Below, piece after piece: positions 26,284 through 35,478 of a stretch of 64,000 nucleotides of DNA. The stretch spans positions 1,984,001 to 2,048,000 of the forward strand of contig NZ_AP025470.1 of assembly GCF_024347375.1 (NCBI RefSeq), written 5' to 3'. How positions within the stretch are numbered: the first letter of the stretch is position 1; each line of letters starts with the position of its first letter. This stretch comes from Vibrio coralliirubri. Lineage in GTDB: Bacteria > Pseudomonadota > Gammaproteobacteria > Enterobacterales > Vibrionaceae. The notes beneath the pieces were generated by a model. The model ran no database searches. It was not told the DNA's origin and was given only the letters and a program-made list of their open reading frames with translations. Made by a program: the position numbers and the translations under genes.

Positions 26284-28080
26284 TTAATCTTCCTGATCGA
26301 GCAATCTTTCAAATTCATCGATTTGAACTTTGACCATGTCGATGCTTTGTTGCCAAAAATCCGCTTGAGTCAGGTCCATTCCTAAGTGCTTTTGAACGAC
26401 TTCTTCCGCCATCATGCTGCCCGTATCACGAAGCAACGACACGTAATCGCCGTAAAATTGCTCGCCTTTTGCATCGCGTTGAGCGTAAACACCTTTACTG
26501 AATAGGTAACCGAACAGGTATGGATAGTTGTAGAAGCTCACTTGAGAGATGCTGAAGTGCAGTTTGCTCGCCCAGAAGTATGGGTCGGCTTCTGTCATTG
26601 CATCGCCGTACCACTCTTTCCAAGTGGTTTCCATCAAGTCACACAGCTGCTGAGCCGTTAGCTCGCCTTTTCCACGCTGCTCGTAGAAGGCTTTTTCAAA
26701 TTCGAAGCGAACGGGAATGTTCACCATTAATGCCAAAGAAGAAGAAAGCTCTTCCCACAGCATTTCAAGTTTCTCATTGCGTGTTTGGGCTTGTTTTAAC
26801 AAGTGGTCACGAACGATGTTTTCAGCAAAGATCGAAGCCGTTTCTGCTAACGTCATCGGGTAGCGTGTTTGACACAACGGCATGTCTTTCATCACCCAGT
26901 TGTGGAACGCATGGCCTAGCTCGTGTGCCAATGTCATTAAATCTGAGCGGCTACCGCTCCATGTCATGAACACAAGCGGTGTGCGTGTCGCAGCAAACTT
27001 GGTGCAGTACGCGCCTAAACGTTTGTTGGCAGCTGGTGCGGCATCAATCCAGCCATTCTCAACCATTAATGCGACAAAATCAGCCATCTCTGGATTTACT
27101 TCAGCGAACGCAGTTTTGATCACTTCGATCGCTTCATCAAATGAGTAAACCTTAGATTCAGCATCACCAAGTGGTGGCATTGCTGCTAAATGATTCCAAG
27201 GCTTCATTTCATCGAGCCCGTGAACTCTAGCCATCAACAAACCCGCTTTCTGACCAACAGTTCGATTCGCTTTCGCTACTGACATCATGGTGTCTAGCGT
27301 TGCTGGCACAATGCGGCTGCCGTGTAGACTTGGATCTAGGAAATGCACATCGCTAATCTTCGAGCGCTTTTTGTTTTCAGTCAGTCGCCAACCCGCCAAG
27401 GCATTTAGAATCGAAGCAAAAGACTCTTGATGCGTTTTCATTGCGCCTTGAACCGCGCGCCATGCCGGTTCTTGTTTGTCGAATTCGCTGCCGTACAACA
27501 GACTCGCGGCTTGTGAAAAACCTAGAGCTTCCTCTTCACCGTCCAGCTTTAGCGACAGTTTTAAAGATCCGGTTAAGTTATCGTATAAACGGCCCCACCC
27601 ATCACGGCCATCAACCTTCATCGCTGCCAATAACTGCTCTTCAGCAACACTGAGTCGGCTGCTTGATAACTTACGTGAGCTTTCAATCGCAAAGCGCTGC
27701 CCTGCTACGTCCGCACTATCATGTTCTAATACCGCATCAATAAATTCTGGTTCTGCGTGAATTAACGTGTCTTCGTAAGGGCTAAACGCTTGAGACATTT
27801 CAGAGTTCAGCTTTGCGACACGACCAAGCAGTGCTTTGGCTTCTGTGTGTGTCGCGTCGACCGAAGCATGGCAATTCGCGAAGGTGTTGATCGTGCTTAG
27901 TAGCGTGCCTGCCGCTTCTGAAGTCTGAATCGCGTTTTGCATCGCTAGAATGATGTGACGCTTTTCAACGTGTAGGTTCAACAGCTCAATGCACTGCTGA
28001 ATGAGTTCAATGTCCTGTTCGATTTTTGCATCATTAAGATCGCTATAAGCAATGCTTAGATCCCAACTTGGTGTTGTCAT
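26284..28080 (-). CDS. M3-family oligoendopeptidase F
   Basis: This cytoplasmic zinc peptidase of 598 residues should cleave short peptides. The active-site motif LAHELGHAFHNWVM is present (HExxH), with the third ligand Glu in LAETASIFAENIV. The C-terminal region FYNYPYLFGYLFSKGVYAQ is characteristic of the PepF subfamily. It stands alone, 138 bp from cobC. No signal peptide is seen. Confidence 0.9.
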   Translation of the reverse strand: MTTPSWDLSIAYSDLNDAKIEQDIELIQQCIELLNLHVEKRHIILAMQNAIQTSEAAGTLLSTINTFANCHASVDATHTEAKALLGRVAKLNSEMSQAFSPYEDTLIHAEPEFIDAVLEHDSADVAGQRFAIESSRKLSSSRLSVAEEQLLAAMKVDGRDGWGRLYDNLTGSLKLSLKLDGEEEALGFSQAASLLYGSEFDKQEPAWRAVQGAMKTHQESFASILNALAGWRLTENKKRSKISDVHFLDPSLHGSRIVPATLDTMMSVAKANRTVGQKAGLLMARVHGLDEMKPWNHLAAMPPLGDAESKVYSFDEAIEVIKTAFAEVNPEMADFVALMVENGWIDAAPAANKRLGAYCTKFAATRTPLVFMTWSGSRSDLMTLAHELGHAFHNWVMKDMPLCQTRYPMTLAETASIFAENIVRDHLLKQAQTRNEKLEMLWEELSSSLALMVNIPVRFEFEKAFYEQRGKGELTAQQLCDLMETTWKEWYGDAMTEADPYFWASKLHFSISQVSFYNYPYLFGYLFSKGVYAQRDAKGEQFYGDYVSLLRDTGSMMAEEVVQKHLGMDLTQADFWQQSIDMVKVQIDEFERLLDQED

Positions 28081-28218
28081 GACTAAATTCCTTTCACGTA
28101 GGTAGTAATACCAATCAGGTATAGCGGCTGTGAACGCCGCTTTATATCGATTTCTGTTTCTATTTACAGATCTAAGATCTAATAGATTGTTAATTCTTAA
28201 ACTGTGTTTTTTGAACGC

Positions 28219-28836
28219 TCAGAGAACAGGTAGCCCTATCGATTTGACGCTGATAAAGCTCTGCGCAAACTGAGTGATTTGAATATGCGTTATCGATGCG
28301 TTTTCTATCGATAACTTCGAGTACAAACTCGGGTTTTTCCAATCAATATCAAGGCAGTGCGCTAGCAGTATGCGAATCACACCACCATGAGTAACCAACA
28401 ATATATTGTCACTTGAATCATTCAAAAGTTGCGACCAAGCTTGAGTTACTCTGTCGTGGAAACCCTGTAAACTTTCTGCACCAGTTAATTGATGATTAGC
28501 AGGATCTTGCCAAAAGGTTTCTAGCATTTCCCACTTGTCTTCAAGTTCATCAAATGGGACACCATCTACTTCACCGAAGTTCATTTCCTGAAAGCCTGGC
28601 ACAACAGACAAAGGCACTGACGTACGCTCTGCATACAAGTTTGCTAGATCAGCGCATCGTTTTAATGGCGAGGTGACCACGCTATCGAAGGTAATGTCTT
28701 GTGTCGCAAGCGCCTCACATATCTGTTCTTGATGCTCAGGGTTGACCAGCACATCAGATAAACCATTGAGCGCAGCTTTTCCTTCGACTTTGCCATGTCT
28801 TAGCAGGTAGATGTTTTTGGTTGTTCCATTGACCAT
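28219..28836 (-). CDS. cobC: Alpha-ribazole phosphatase
   Basis: CobC is a histidine phosphatase that removes the phosphate from alpha-ribazole 5'-phosphate (or adenosylcobalamin phosphate) at the end of cobalamin salvage. It has 205 residues. The phosphohistidine motif LLRHGKVEG is near the N-terminus, and the second His is in LLVTHGGVIRILLAH. It is the last gene of the cobT-S-U-C run, 9 bp after cobU, and that context makes the assignment stronger than sequence alone. Confidence 0.88.
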   Translation of the reverse strand: MVNGTTKNIYLLRHGKVEGKAALNGLSDVLVNPEHQEQICEALATQDITFDSVVTSPLKRCADLANLYAERTSVPLSVVPGFQEMNFGEVDGVPFDELEDKWEMLETFWQDPANHQLTGAESLQGFHDRVTQAWSQLLNDSSDNILLVTHGGVIRILLAHCLDIDWKNPSLYSKLSIENASITHIQITQFAQSFISVKSIGLPVL

Positions 28837-28845
28837 GTGTGCGAC

Positions 28846-29466
28846 CTAGCCTTGAGTATCAAGCAAGTGATTAGATGGTTTTAAGTGCAGCGGCAATCCG
28901 GCAGCAACCAGCGTGACGCGCTCAACGACACGAGCTAGCGCTTGGTTCATTCGTCCTGCATTGTCCACAAACAAGCGCGACACTTTCCCCAAAGGCACTA
29001 CACCTAAACCGACTTCATTAGAGACCATGATAATTTGCGCCGGACTTTGCTCGACGCTTTTGACCAATACTTCAACCACGGCTTCAACCTGTTCATTGGT
29101 TGCGTCATCACCCAGTTCAAAGATGATGTTGTTCAGCCACAAGGTTAGGCAATCAATCAATACCACATCTTCTTTCTCAAAAGACTGCAATTTTTCGGCT
29201 AATTCGACGGGTACTTCATGCTCAATCCATTGCTCGCCACGACGTTGTTGATGGTGCGCGATTCGTTCTCGCATTTCATCATCAAGATATGTCGCTGTCG
29301 CAATATAATTGAGGCGTCCATTTGAACATGCTTCAAGCGCACATAATGCTTGTTGCTCTGCAAAACTCGACTTACCAGAACGAGCCCCCCCCAATACCAA
29401 ATGGCTGTTTCGCTGGCTTGCTTGATTAATTTGATTAGCTTGAAAAGTTTGATTGGTGTTCGTCAT
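28846..29466 (-). CDS. cobU: Adenosylcobinamide kinase / guanylyltransferase
   Basis: CobU phosphorylates adenosylcobinamide and adds GMP. It has 206 residues, with the P-loop GGARSGKSSFAEQQAL, the His of the guanylylated site region in AHHQQRRGEQW, VLIDCLTLWLNN, and VSNEVGLGVVPLGKVSRLFVD, all family landmarks. It starts 9 bp after cobS. Its presence without corrin-ring genes indicates salvage of cobinamide. Confidence 0.95.
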   Translation of the reverse strand: MTNTNQTFQANQINQASQRNSHLVLGGARSGKSSFAEQQALCALEACSNGRLNYIATATYLDDEMRERIAHHQQRRGEQWIEHEVPVELAEKLQSFEKEDVVLIDCLTLWLNNIIFELGDDATNEQVEAVVEVLVKSVEQSPAQIIMVSNEVGLGVVPLGKVSRLFVDNAGRMNQALARVVERVTLVAAGLPLHLKPSNHLLDTQG

Positions 29467-29475
29467 AGGGAACCG

Positions 29476-30282
29476 TTATAGAAAGCCATTGTAAAATGCA
29501 GTAATGAATACAAGGTAAGTCAGCAACTCCATTAACTGTTGAGCAGCCCCCAAGCAGTCGCCAGTAAAGCCACCAATTCGAGCCGTTAACCACTTTTTGA
29601 AACCTGTTCTGAACAGATAGGCAACGACAGATAAAACCAAAGCGAATTCAAGACCAAACCACAGGCTAGGCAGAACGCCTACAAACAATAAGAAGGTAAG
29701 TTCACCTTTGGTTTGCTTGTTGGCCAATGGTTTACTTTTACTGGTATCTAAATCGCTGACATAAGGCATGTCGTAAATTAGCGATGCAGCAATCGCGCGG
29801 CTAAAAGTATAACTGGTCACGATAACCATAAACAGAGCCGTCATGTTGACCAGCTCATTCAACAACACCCACTTGCCAAGCAAAGCCATAACCAGTGCAG
29901 ACGCGCCATAAGTGCCAATACGACTGTCTTTCATGATGGTCAAACGACGTTCTAGAGTCATGCCGCCACCAATGCCATCCGCCATATCAGTCAAACCATC
30001 TTCATGGAATGCACCTGTGAGCATCAGGCTAAAACTCATCATCAAGAAAATCGCTACTGCACTCGGCAGTACCGCATCAAGTAGCAAAAACACACCGCCA
30101 CATAGAGCACCTAGCAACAAACCAACCGTTGAAAAGTAACGACCCGAACGGTTCATTCGCTCTGATGAATAGGGCATGTTCTTCGGCATTGGCAAGCGAG
30201 AAAAGAAGCCCATCGCCAGTGCAAACAACTCCCACTGATAAGTGACTCGATCTTTCAACGATCCTTCTGGTACATCACTCAT
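29476..30282 (-). CDS. cobS: Cobalamin synthase (cobalamin 5'-phosphate synthase)
   Basis: CobS is an inner-membrane enzyme that joins adenosylcobinamide-GDP and alpha-ribazole phosphate. It has 268 residues and several membrane segments. The metal-binding motif HEDGLTDMADGIGGG and the start ALGFFSRLPMP are diagnostic. Its ATG overlaps the cobT stop by one base. Confidence 0.95.
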   Translation of the reverse strand: MSDVPEGSLKDRVTYQWELFALAMGFFSRLPMPKNMPYSSERMNRSGRYFSTVGLLLGALCGGVFLLLDAVLPSAVAIFLMMSFSLMLTGAFHEDGLTDMADGIGGGMTLERRLTIMKDSRIGTYGASALVMALLGKWVLLNELVNMTALFMVIVTSYTFSRAIAASLIYDMPYVSDLDTSKSKPLANKQTKGELTFLLFVGVLPSLWFGLEFALVLSVVAYLFRTGFKKWLTARIGGFTGDCLGAAQQLMELLTYLVFITAFYNGFL

Positions 30283-31328
30283 TAAACCGTGACTCCAGCA
30301 CTTTCGAAGCTCGCCATGTTGTTATAAAATTCGGCTGCCGCACGAATAATTGGCATAGCTAGCGCAGCACCTGTACCCTCGCCTAATCTCAATCCAAGAT
30401 CGAGCAGTGGCTCAGCGTCGAGCAGCTCTAACAGAATTTTGTGTCCTGACTCTTCAGAGCGATGTGCGAAGATCATATAGTCTCGGCAGTTTGGTTCAAT
30501 TAAAGTCGCGACATACGCCGCAACCGATACGATAAAGCCATCGACCAACACTGGTGTTCTGTTTTGGTAAGCGCCAAGGAAGCCCCCCACCATTTGAACG
30601 ATTTCATAGCCACCGACTTGTGCGAGTACCTCTTTAATATCTTTAACTTCATTCGCATCTAAACCTTTGCAACGCGCGACACCTTGCTCAACCACAGCCA
30701 CTTTACGTGCAAGCTGTTCATTGTTGATGCCAGTGCCTAGGCCAACACACTCCGCTGCAGCACGATTCGCTAATGCATTTAAGATCGCTGATGCGCTGCT
30801 GGTATTTCCGATACCCATTTCACCAAACATTATGATATTCGTGCCATTCGAAATGGTTCTAGATACAAGCTCTGTACCCAGTTCAATCCCGCGTTCCACC
30901 GTTTCTAAACTCATTCCCGCTTCATTGGCAAAGTTATTGGTTCGCGTACCCAAACGCTGAGAGATCAACATGTCACTGTCAGATTCCACAGGCAACAATA
31001 TCCCCGTGTCGACTACCGTGATATCGATATTATTCACCGCACAGAAGCAATTGATCGCCGCGCCACCGCTTAAGAAGTTCAACACCATCTGTTGTGTTAC
31101 CGCGCTTGGAGCAATACTCACGCCTTCGTCAGCAATGCCATGGTCGCCAGCAAAAATGATGATACTTGGCTTGTTCAATTCAATGTGTTCGACCGCAGCT
31201 TTTTTGCCTTGGCTCTGAATCAATGCCAGTTGATGTGCGACTTTTTCGAGTAAACCAAGGGCACCGAGTGGCTTGGTTTTTTGGTCAATTCGGTGTTGGA
31301 TGTACTGCGAGTATTGGGTATCTAACAT
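30282..31328 (-). CDS. cobT: Nicotinate-nucleotide-dimethylbenzimidazole phosphoribosyltransferase
   Basis: CobT makes alpha-ribazole phosphate, the lower ligand precursor of cobalamin. It has 348 residues. Visible motifs are [41 protein letters not shown] and the catalytic Glu region [13 protein letters not shown]. It is the first gene of cobT-S-U-C, 58 bp after the flavin reductase gene, with which it may share a transcript. Confidence 0.95.
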   Translation of the reverse strand: MLDTQYSQYIQHRIDQKTKPLGALGLLEKVAHQLALIQSQGKKAAVEHIELNKPSIIIFAGDHGIADEGVSIAPSAVTQQMVLNFLSGGAAINCFCAVNNIDITVVDTGILLPVESDSDMLISQRLGTRTNNFANEAGMSLETVERGIELGTELVSRTISNGTNIIMFGEMGIGNTSSASAILNALANRAAAECVGLGTGINNEQLARKVAVVEQGVARCKGLDANEVKDIKEVLAQVGGYEIVQMVGGFLGAYQNRTPVLVDGFIVSVAAYVATLIEPNCRDYMIFAHRSEESGHKILLELLDAEPLLDLGLRLGEGTGAALAMPIIRAAAEFYNNMASFESAGVTV

Positions 31329-31386
31329 AGTTTTTAAAAACGCTTATTCTGGGTACGTTGATTTAGGGACTGCTACTTAAGGATTG

Positions 31387-31998
31387 TTACTTAGGGCGTG
31401 CGACAGAGAACACATTGGAAAGCGTCGCGTATTCACCGCCACCAAGTCGAGACAGTGGGTCCAAGGCCAACGCATCAACCTTAAGACGTTCACTCTCTTT
31501 GTCGATCACGTCTTCGGAAATGTACACGGTTTCGACTTGAGCAAAGATGAGGCTTTGTGGCACCTCTCCAACCTCTTTTACTTCGTACAAGGTGCAGCCA
31601 AAAGCGACCGCGCACTCTTTCACTCTCGGTAAAGAAAATCCTTCAAATTCAACTAGCTCAATGTTATTCGCGGTGACTTCCGAATCACCATGCTCAAGGG
31701 TAGCTGCTGTCGCTGTCATGGTTTCTGCAGAACTTGAAGAAGCAATGTGAATCACTAGCTTACCCGTTTCTAAGGCATTACGAGTGGTATCTTTGATTTC
31801 GCTGGACGGCTTCTTCCCAACCGATAACATCAGTAGCGGCGGATTGCTGGAAACAGGCGTGAAATAAGAGAAAGGCGCTAGGTTGTACTCTTGTTCAGAA
31901 GATTCCGTTAATGCCCACGCAATCGGGCGAGGAACAACGGTTTGTGTCATCAGGTGATAAATCTGAGTAGGAGCAAGAGTATCAAGCTTGAGGTTCAT
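31387..31998 (-). CDS. Flavin reductase family protein (flavoredoxin-like)
   Basis: This FMN-binding split-barrel protein of 203 residues has the N-terminal motif TVVPRPIAWALTES, the substrate/FMN region NLAPFSYFTPVSSNPPLLMLSVG and the end LGGGEYATLSN, which mark the flavin reductase/DIM6 family. It precedes the cobalamin salvage genes on the same strand. Reduced flavin is needed to reduce cob(II)alamin and is used in lower-ligand chemistry, so a supporting role is possible but inferred. It has an AAGGA ribosome site. Confidence 0.82.
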   Translation of the reverse strand: MNLKLDTLAPTQIYHLMTQTVVPRPIAWALTESSEQEYNLAPFSYFTPVSSNPPLLMLSVGKKPSSEIKDTTRNALETGKLVIHIASSSSAETMTATAATLEHGDSEVTANNIELVEFEGFSLPRVKECAVAFGCTLYEVKEVGEVPQSLIFAQVETVYISEDVIDKESERLKVDALALDPLSRLGGGEYATLSNVFSVARPK

Positions 31999-32370
31999 AG
32001 CACGTCCTTGGTCTATGTGAATTACGACTCAGTTTACGTGTTAAGCAAGGCTGTATCTATGGTTATGTGGCAGAAACCGCAGAGAGTGTTCTTAATTTGA
32101 GCAGTCCAAGGCCACTTTTTCTCAAATTGAGAATCAAAAAGACAACATGGTTTGGAGCCAAACACCACCAACACCAAAAATCAACCACTTACGTTTTGGC
32201 ATCGATTATGCTTTATCTAATGTAACTTACTAACCTCTCCTTAGTGAGTTAAGCAAAAAGCTTTTCAATCTCTCTCCATTGTTAAGTTAAAAACAAAGTA
32301 AGTTCAGTAAGACGTAACACAAAGTGAATGCCCTCACTTAGCAACAAATAGTCGACTACTAGTAAGTAAG
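31999..32370. other. Non-coding stretch upstream of the small peptide gene
   Basis: About 370 bp of AT-rich DNA has no supportable gene. It contains an imperfect inverted pair (CTCAAATTGAGAA and the nearby TTAATTTGAGCAG) and several GTAA/CTTA motifs. It should carry the divergent promoters of the flavin reductase gene and the small peptide gene, but no clear -35/-10 pair could be assigned. Confidence 0.4.
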
Positions 32371-32390
32371 AAAGAAAGAAAGAAAGAAAG
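32371..32390 (+). repeat. AAAG tetranucleotide repeat before a Shine-Dalgarno site
   Basis: Five exact AAAG units are preceded by GTAAGTAAG. The run ends 4 bp before the AGGAGGT ribosome site of the 29-residue peptide gene. Tetranucleotide runs are prone to slippage. Confidence 0.8.
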
Positions 32391-32404
32391 ATTTAGGAGG
32401 TGTA

Positions 32405-32494
32405 ATGATTCCAAATTCAAGTAAAAGAAAACCAAATAAATCAAGTAAGAAAGCTAGCAAAAAGGTAAGGAAAATCCCACTATCCTTCACCTAG
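32405..32494 (+). CDS. Very small basic peptide (29 residues), unknown function
   Basis: The frame runs from ATG at 32405 to TAG at 32492-32494. The peptide starts MIPNSSKRKPNKSSKKASKK and ends VRKIPLSFT, with 11 Lys/Arg in 29 residues. Evidence that it is translated: a near-perfect AGGAGGT at 32395-32401 and a clear terminator 18 bp after the stop, making a compact stand-alone transcription unit. I know no homologue. It might be a nucleic-acid-binding or toxin-like peptide, a leader, or the coding part of a dual-function small RNA. Confidence 0.5.
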   Translation: MIPNSSKRKPNKSSKKASKKVRKIPLSFT

Positions 32495-32511
32495 TAAGAA
32501 GCAAGAAAAGT

Positions 32512-32541
32512 AACAAAGCCCGTCGCCCAGCGGGCTTTGTT
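32512..32541 (+). terminator. Terminator after the small peptide gene
   Basis: The 11-bp stem AACAAAGCCCG and its complement, with an 8-nt loop, is followed by TATGTTT. Confidence 0.8.
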
Positions 32542-32708
32542 ATGTTTAACACCTAACTTAAGTTTCAAACCAAACGAAATGATCTCTTTTCCATAAACCG
32601 ATTACTCCTCACGCACTACTTACCACTCGTTTAACAAATTTTTATTCGCTTAAAATTCAAACACTGTTTATATTAAACAAGCACTTGTGGAGTGAATAAG
32701 GGATTAAA

Positions 32709-33404
32709 ATGAGCATTTCTGGAGACAAAACATCGGTCGTGGTGGCTGGTGCAACCGGGCTAATTGGTCATCATGTGATGAAGTTGCTCATCGATGAACC
32801 CGCGGTTGATCATATCTATGCCCTATCTCGCAGAGCGTTAGATTCACAGTTTGATTCCAACAAGCTCCACACTCTTATTCACAGCGACCTACAAGTTACC
32901 AGTTGGGATGACACCAATGCGACGCCTAATCTTGGCGTTATCTGCTTAGGTACGACCAAGAAAAAGGCAGGTTCAAAAGAAGCGCTTCGCAAAATCGATG
33001 TGGAATTGGTTAGCCAAGTCGCACAGTCGATGAAGTTTCTTGGGGTTCAACGCGTCGCGGTCGTTTCTAGCTATGGCGCTTCACCAGATTCCTATTCGCA
33101 CTACCTTCGTTGTAAGGGGCAAATGGAGCAAAACTTAAAACGTATTGGCTTCAAGCAGCTTTTCATCGCACGTCCGGGGCCTCTGGTGGGTGAGCGTGAT
33201 GAACCAAGAGCTGATGAAAAACTCCTGCAAAGTGTCTTTCCTCTGCTGTCTCCGTTTATGCTTGGTAAGTTCAAAAACCTACGTCCTATTCAGTCGGAAG
33301 ACGTAGCCAAAGCAATGTTGTTCCGATTATTCGCAAATAATTTCCAAAATATCGAAATTTACTCGTCAAGTGACATGCTCAATTTATTGGCAAAATATCG
33401 CTAA
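32709..33404 (+). CDS. NAD(P)-binding SDR-type protein, YraR-like
   Basis: This atypical short-chain dehydrogenase of 231 residues has the Rossmann motif VVVAGATGLIGHHVMKLL at the start, then VICLGTTKKKAGSKEALRKID, VVSSYGAS, YLRCKGQMEQNL (with the YxxxK-like site altered) and IARPGPLVGERDE, a pattern shared with E. coli YraR and the TIP30/HTATIP2 group. The function is not known. It is monocistronic with a weak downstream terminator at 33433. Confidence 0.78.
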   Translation: MSISGDKTSVVVAGATGLIGHHVMKLLIDEPAVDHIYALSRRALDSQFDSNKLHTLIHSDLQVTSWDDTNATPNLGVICLGTTKKKAGSKEALRKIDVELVSQVAQSMKFLGVQRVAVVSSYGASPDSYSHYLRCKGQMEQNLKRIGFKQLFIARPGPLVGERDEPRADEKLLQSVFPLLSPFMLGKFKNLRPIQSEDVAKAMLFRLFANNFQNIEIYSSSDMLNLLAKYR

Positions 33405-33432
33405 AAAGCTCACCTATTCATCACAATGTTGA

Positions 33433-33460
33433 ATATCCACCCATCCTATTGAGTGGATAT
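33433..33460 (+). terminator. Possible terminator after yraR-like gene
   Basis: The 8-bp stem ATATCCAC / GTGGATAT with a 12-nt loop is followed by a moderately T-rich stretch. Confidence 0.5.
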
Positions 33461-33589
33461 TACTAATCGTTCTAATAAATTACTTTTCCTTATTTTACGT
33501 TTTGTTACAGGTCGCTACTGTAGCTAACAGTATTTGCGCCCATATATCCAGGCGCCCTATCGATTTAAAGAAATTCATAAGGAAAACAA

Positions 33590-34963
33590 ATGTCATTTTC
33601 AGCTATCGCTGCCTTAGCGGTATTCACTGGTATCCTCTTTTTTCTCTACGGACAGCAGAAAAAAGAAAACACACTTTCTCGCCTCGTTTTACTCGGTTTA
33701 GTATTTGGTAGCGCATTTGGTCTTGGTCTTCAGTTGCTATTTGGTGAAGGCAATCCGGTCATCAACGAAACACTAGACTGGGTAAACATTGTTGGCCGTG
33801 GTTATGTTGGCCTACTGAAAATGGTGATCATGCCATTAGTATTGGTTTCAATGATTGCAGCAGTAGTGAAGCTTGAAAAAGGCGGTTCACTAGGCAAGAT
33901 TTCTGGCATCACCATTTCTGTGCTGTTAGCAACAACCGCGATTTCTGCGATTGTTGGTATCGTTGTAACGCAAGCATTCGGCCTGTCTGCTGAAGGTTTA
34001 ACAGAAGGCGCTCGCGAAACCGCACGTATCGCAACACTTGAAAGCCGCATCGGCAGCGTTTCAGACCTAACAATTCCACAAATGCTGATTAGCTTTATTC
34101 CGACTAACCCATTTGCAGACCTAACGGGCGCTCGCTCTACGTCTATCATCGCTGTGGTTATCTTTGGTGTGCTAACGGGTATTGCTGCTCGTAAAGTGAT
34201 GGCAGAGAAAGAAGAACTGGAATCTCCAATCCGTACGTTCGTTGAAGCGGCACAATCTATCGTTATGCGTTTAGTTAAGATGATCATGGCACTCACGCCA
34301 TACGGCATCGCAGCGTTAATGGCAAAGGTAGTTGCAACATCAAGTGCTTCTGACATCCTCAGCCTACTGGGTTTCATCGTTGCATCTTACGTTGCGATTC
34401 TACTGATGTTCGTTGTACACGGTGTGTTGGTTTCTTTTGTTGGTGTAAACCCGAAAGAGTACTTCCAGAAGATCTGGCCAGTACTGACGTTCGCTTTCAC
34501 GTCTCGTAGTTCTGCAGCAACGATTCCACTGAACGTTGAAGCTCAAATCACTAAGCTTAACGTGCCACCAGCGATTGCTAACCTGTCTGCCTCTTTCGGT
34601 GCGACGATTGGTCAAAACGGTTGTGCGGGTATCTACCCTGCAATGCTAGCGGTAATGGTTGCGCCTACGGTTGGCATCGACCCAATGGACATCAATTTCA
34701 TTCTTTCTCTGATTGCAATCATCACGGTGAGCTCATTCGGTATTGCTGGCGTAGGTGGCGGTGCAACGTTCGCGGCACTTATCGTACTTCCTGCTATGGG
34801 CCTTCCTGTAACGATTGCAGCACTGCTTATCTCTATCGAGCCACTTATCGATATGGCACGTACAGCGCTTAACGTATCTGGTGCAATGACAGCCGGTACC
34901 ATCACAAGCCGACTATTAGGTAAGAAAGACAAGCAACAAGATCTGGAACAAGCGAACGCTTAA
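33590..34963 (+). CDS. tcyP: L-cystine / dicarboxylate-type symporter (TcyP-like)
   Basis: This 457-residue inner-membrane symporter of the DAACS (glutamate/cystine) family shows a scaffold typical of TcyP/YdjN: GRGYVGLLKMVIMPLVLVSM, the serine-rich reentrant loop FAFTSRSSAATIPLN, and NGCAGIYPAMLAVMVAP. It probably imports L-cystine with sodium or protons. It has an AAGGAAA ribosome site and a strong terminator after the gene. The symbol is given on family resemblance; the substrate is inferred. Confidence 0.85.
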   Translation: MSFSAIAALAVFTGILFFLYGQQKKENTLSRLVLLGLVFGSAFGLGLQLLFGEGNPVINETLDWVNIVGRGYVGLLKMVIMPLVLVSMIAAVVKLEKGGSLGKISGITISVLLATTAISAIVGIVVTQAFGLSAEGLTEGARETARIATLESRIGSVSDLTIPQMLISFIPTNPFADLTGARSTSIIAVVIFGVLTGIAARKVMAEKEELESPIRTFVEAAQSIVMRLVKMIMALTPYGIAALMAKVVATSSASDILSLLGFIVASYVAILLMFVVHGVLVSFVGVNPKEYFQKIWPVLTFAFTSRSSAATIPLNVEAQITKLNVPPAIANLSASFGATIGQNGCAGIYPAMLAVMVAPTVGIDPMDINFILSLIAIITVSSFGIAGVGGGATFAALIVLPAMGLPVTIAALLISIEPLIDMARTALNVSGAMTAGTITSRLLGKKDKQQDLEQANA

Positions 34964-35002
34964 TGGGTTCGATTGATTCAAGCACTTGAATCTCGTTAAA
35001 CA

Positions 35003-35030
35003 AAAAACCGATGCACATGCATCGGTTTTT
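35003..35030. terminator. Terminator after the cystine symporter gene
   Basis: The 13-bp perfect stem AAAAACCGATGCA and its complement, with a 2-nt loop, is followed by TATTA; its A/T arms let it work in both directions. Confidence 0.85.
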
Positions 35031-35076
35031 TATTATCTGTTACTTCTAACTTCCATTACTTCACAAGCAACAGCAC

Positions 35077-35475
35077 TTAGAGCACAAGTTGAATCACTTT
35101 CTCAGCAAGTGCTTCATCGTCATCTTCACTTAATCCGCTGATACCAATAGCGCCAATCACCAGCCCCTTTAACTCAATGGGAACACCGCCTTTAAAGCCA
35201 GTGATCTTAGCGTCGGTCCAGTAACTTAAGTCTTTACCGGTTTCTCTCGCCCAAGCCCCTAAGTTACCACTTGGCTGTCTGTCTCTTGCAGACGTATAAG
35301 CTTTGTTCTGTGCTAACAATCCGGCTTGAACACTCACATTATCCATGCGAATAAACACCAGTAATTCACCATGCGTATCACACACGCTCACCGCAATTGC
35401 TTGTTGATTACGCTCAGCAATGTCGAGAGCGTTAGACACCAATTGTTGTGCGATCTTTTGATTCAACATAATCAT
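35077..35475 (-). CDS. GlcG/HbpS family protein (DUF336)
   Basis: This single-domain protein of 132 residues has the HbpS/GlcG pattern: NQQAIAVSVCDTHGELLVFIRMDNVSVQ, AQNKAYTSARDRQPSGNLG, and FKGGVPIELKGLVIGAIGISGLSEDDDE. Family members bind haem or corrinoid-like cofactors, or support oxidases; the role here is unclear. It lies 3 bp after the aldo/keto reductase gene, so both are one transcript. Confidence 0.85.
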   Translation of the reverse strand: MIMLNQKIAQQLVSNALDIAERNQQAIAVSVCDTHGELLVFIRMDNVSVQAGLLAQNKAYTSARDRQPSGNLGAWARETGKDLSYWTDAKITGFKGGVPIELKGLVIGAIGISGLSEDDDEALAEKVIQLVL

Positions 35476-35478
35476 TCC

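Noticed and set aside
31999..32404. CsrB-type or other known regulatory RNA
   Set aside because: The repeated GGA loop motifs of CsrB-like RNAs are absent; the region has only one AGGAGG, which serves the small peptide start.
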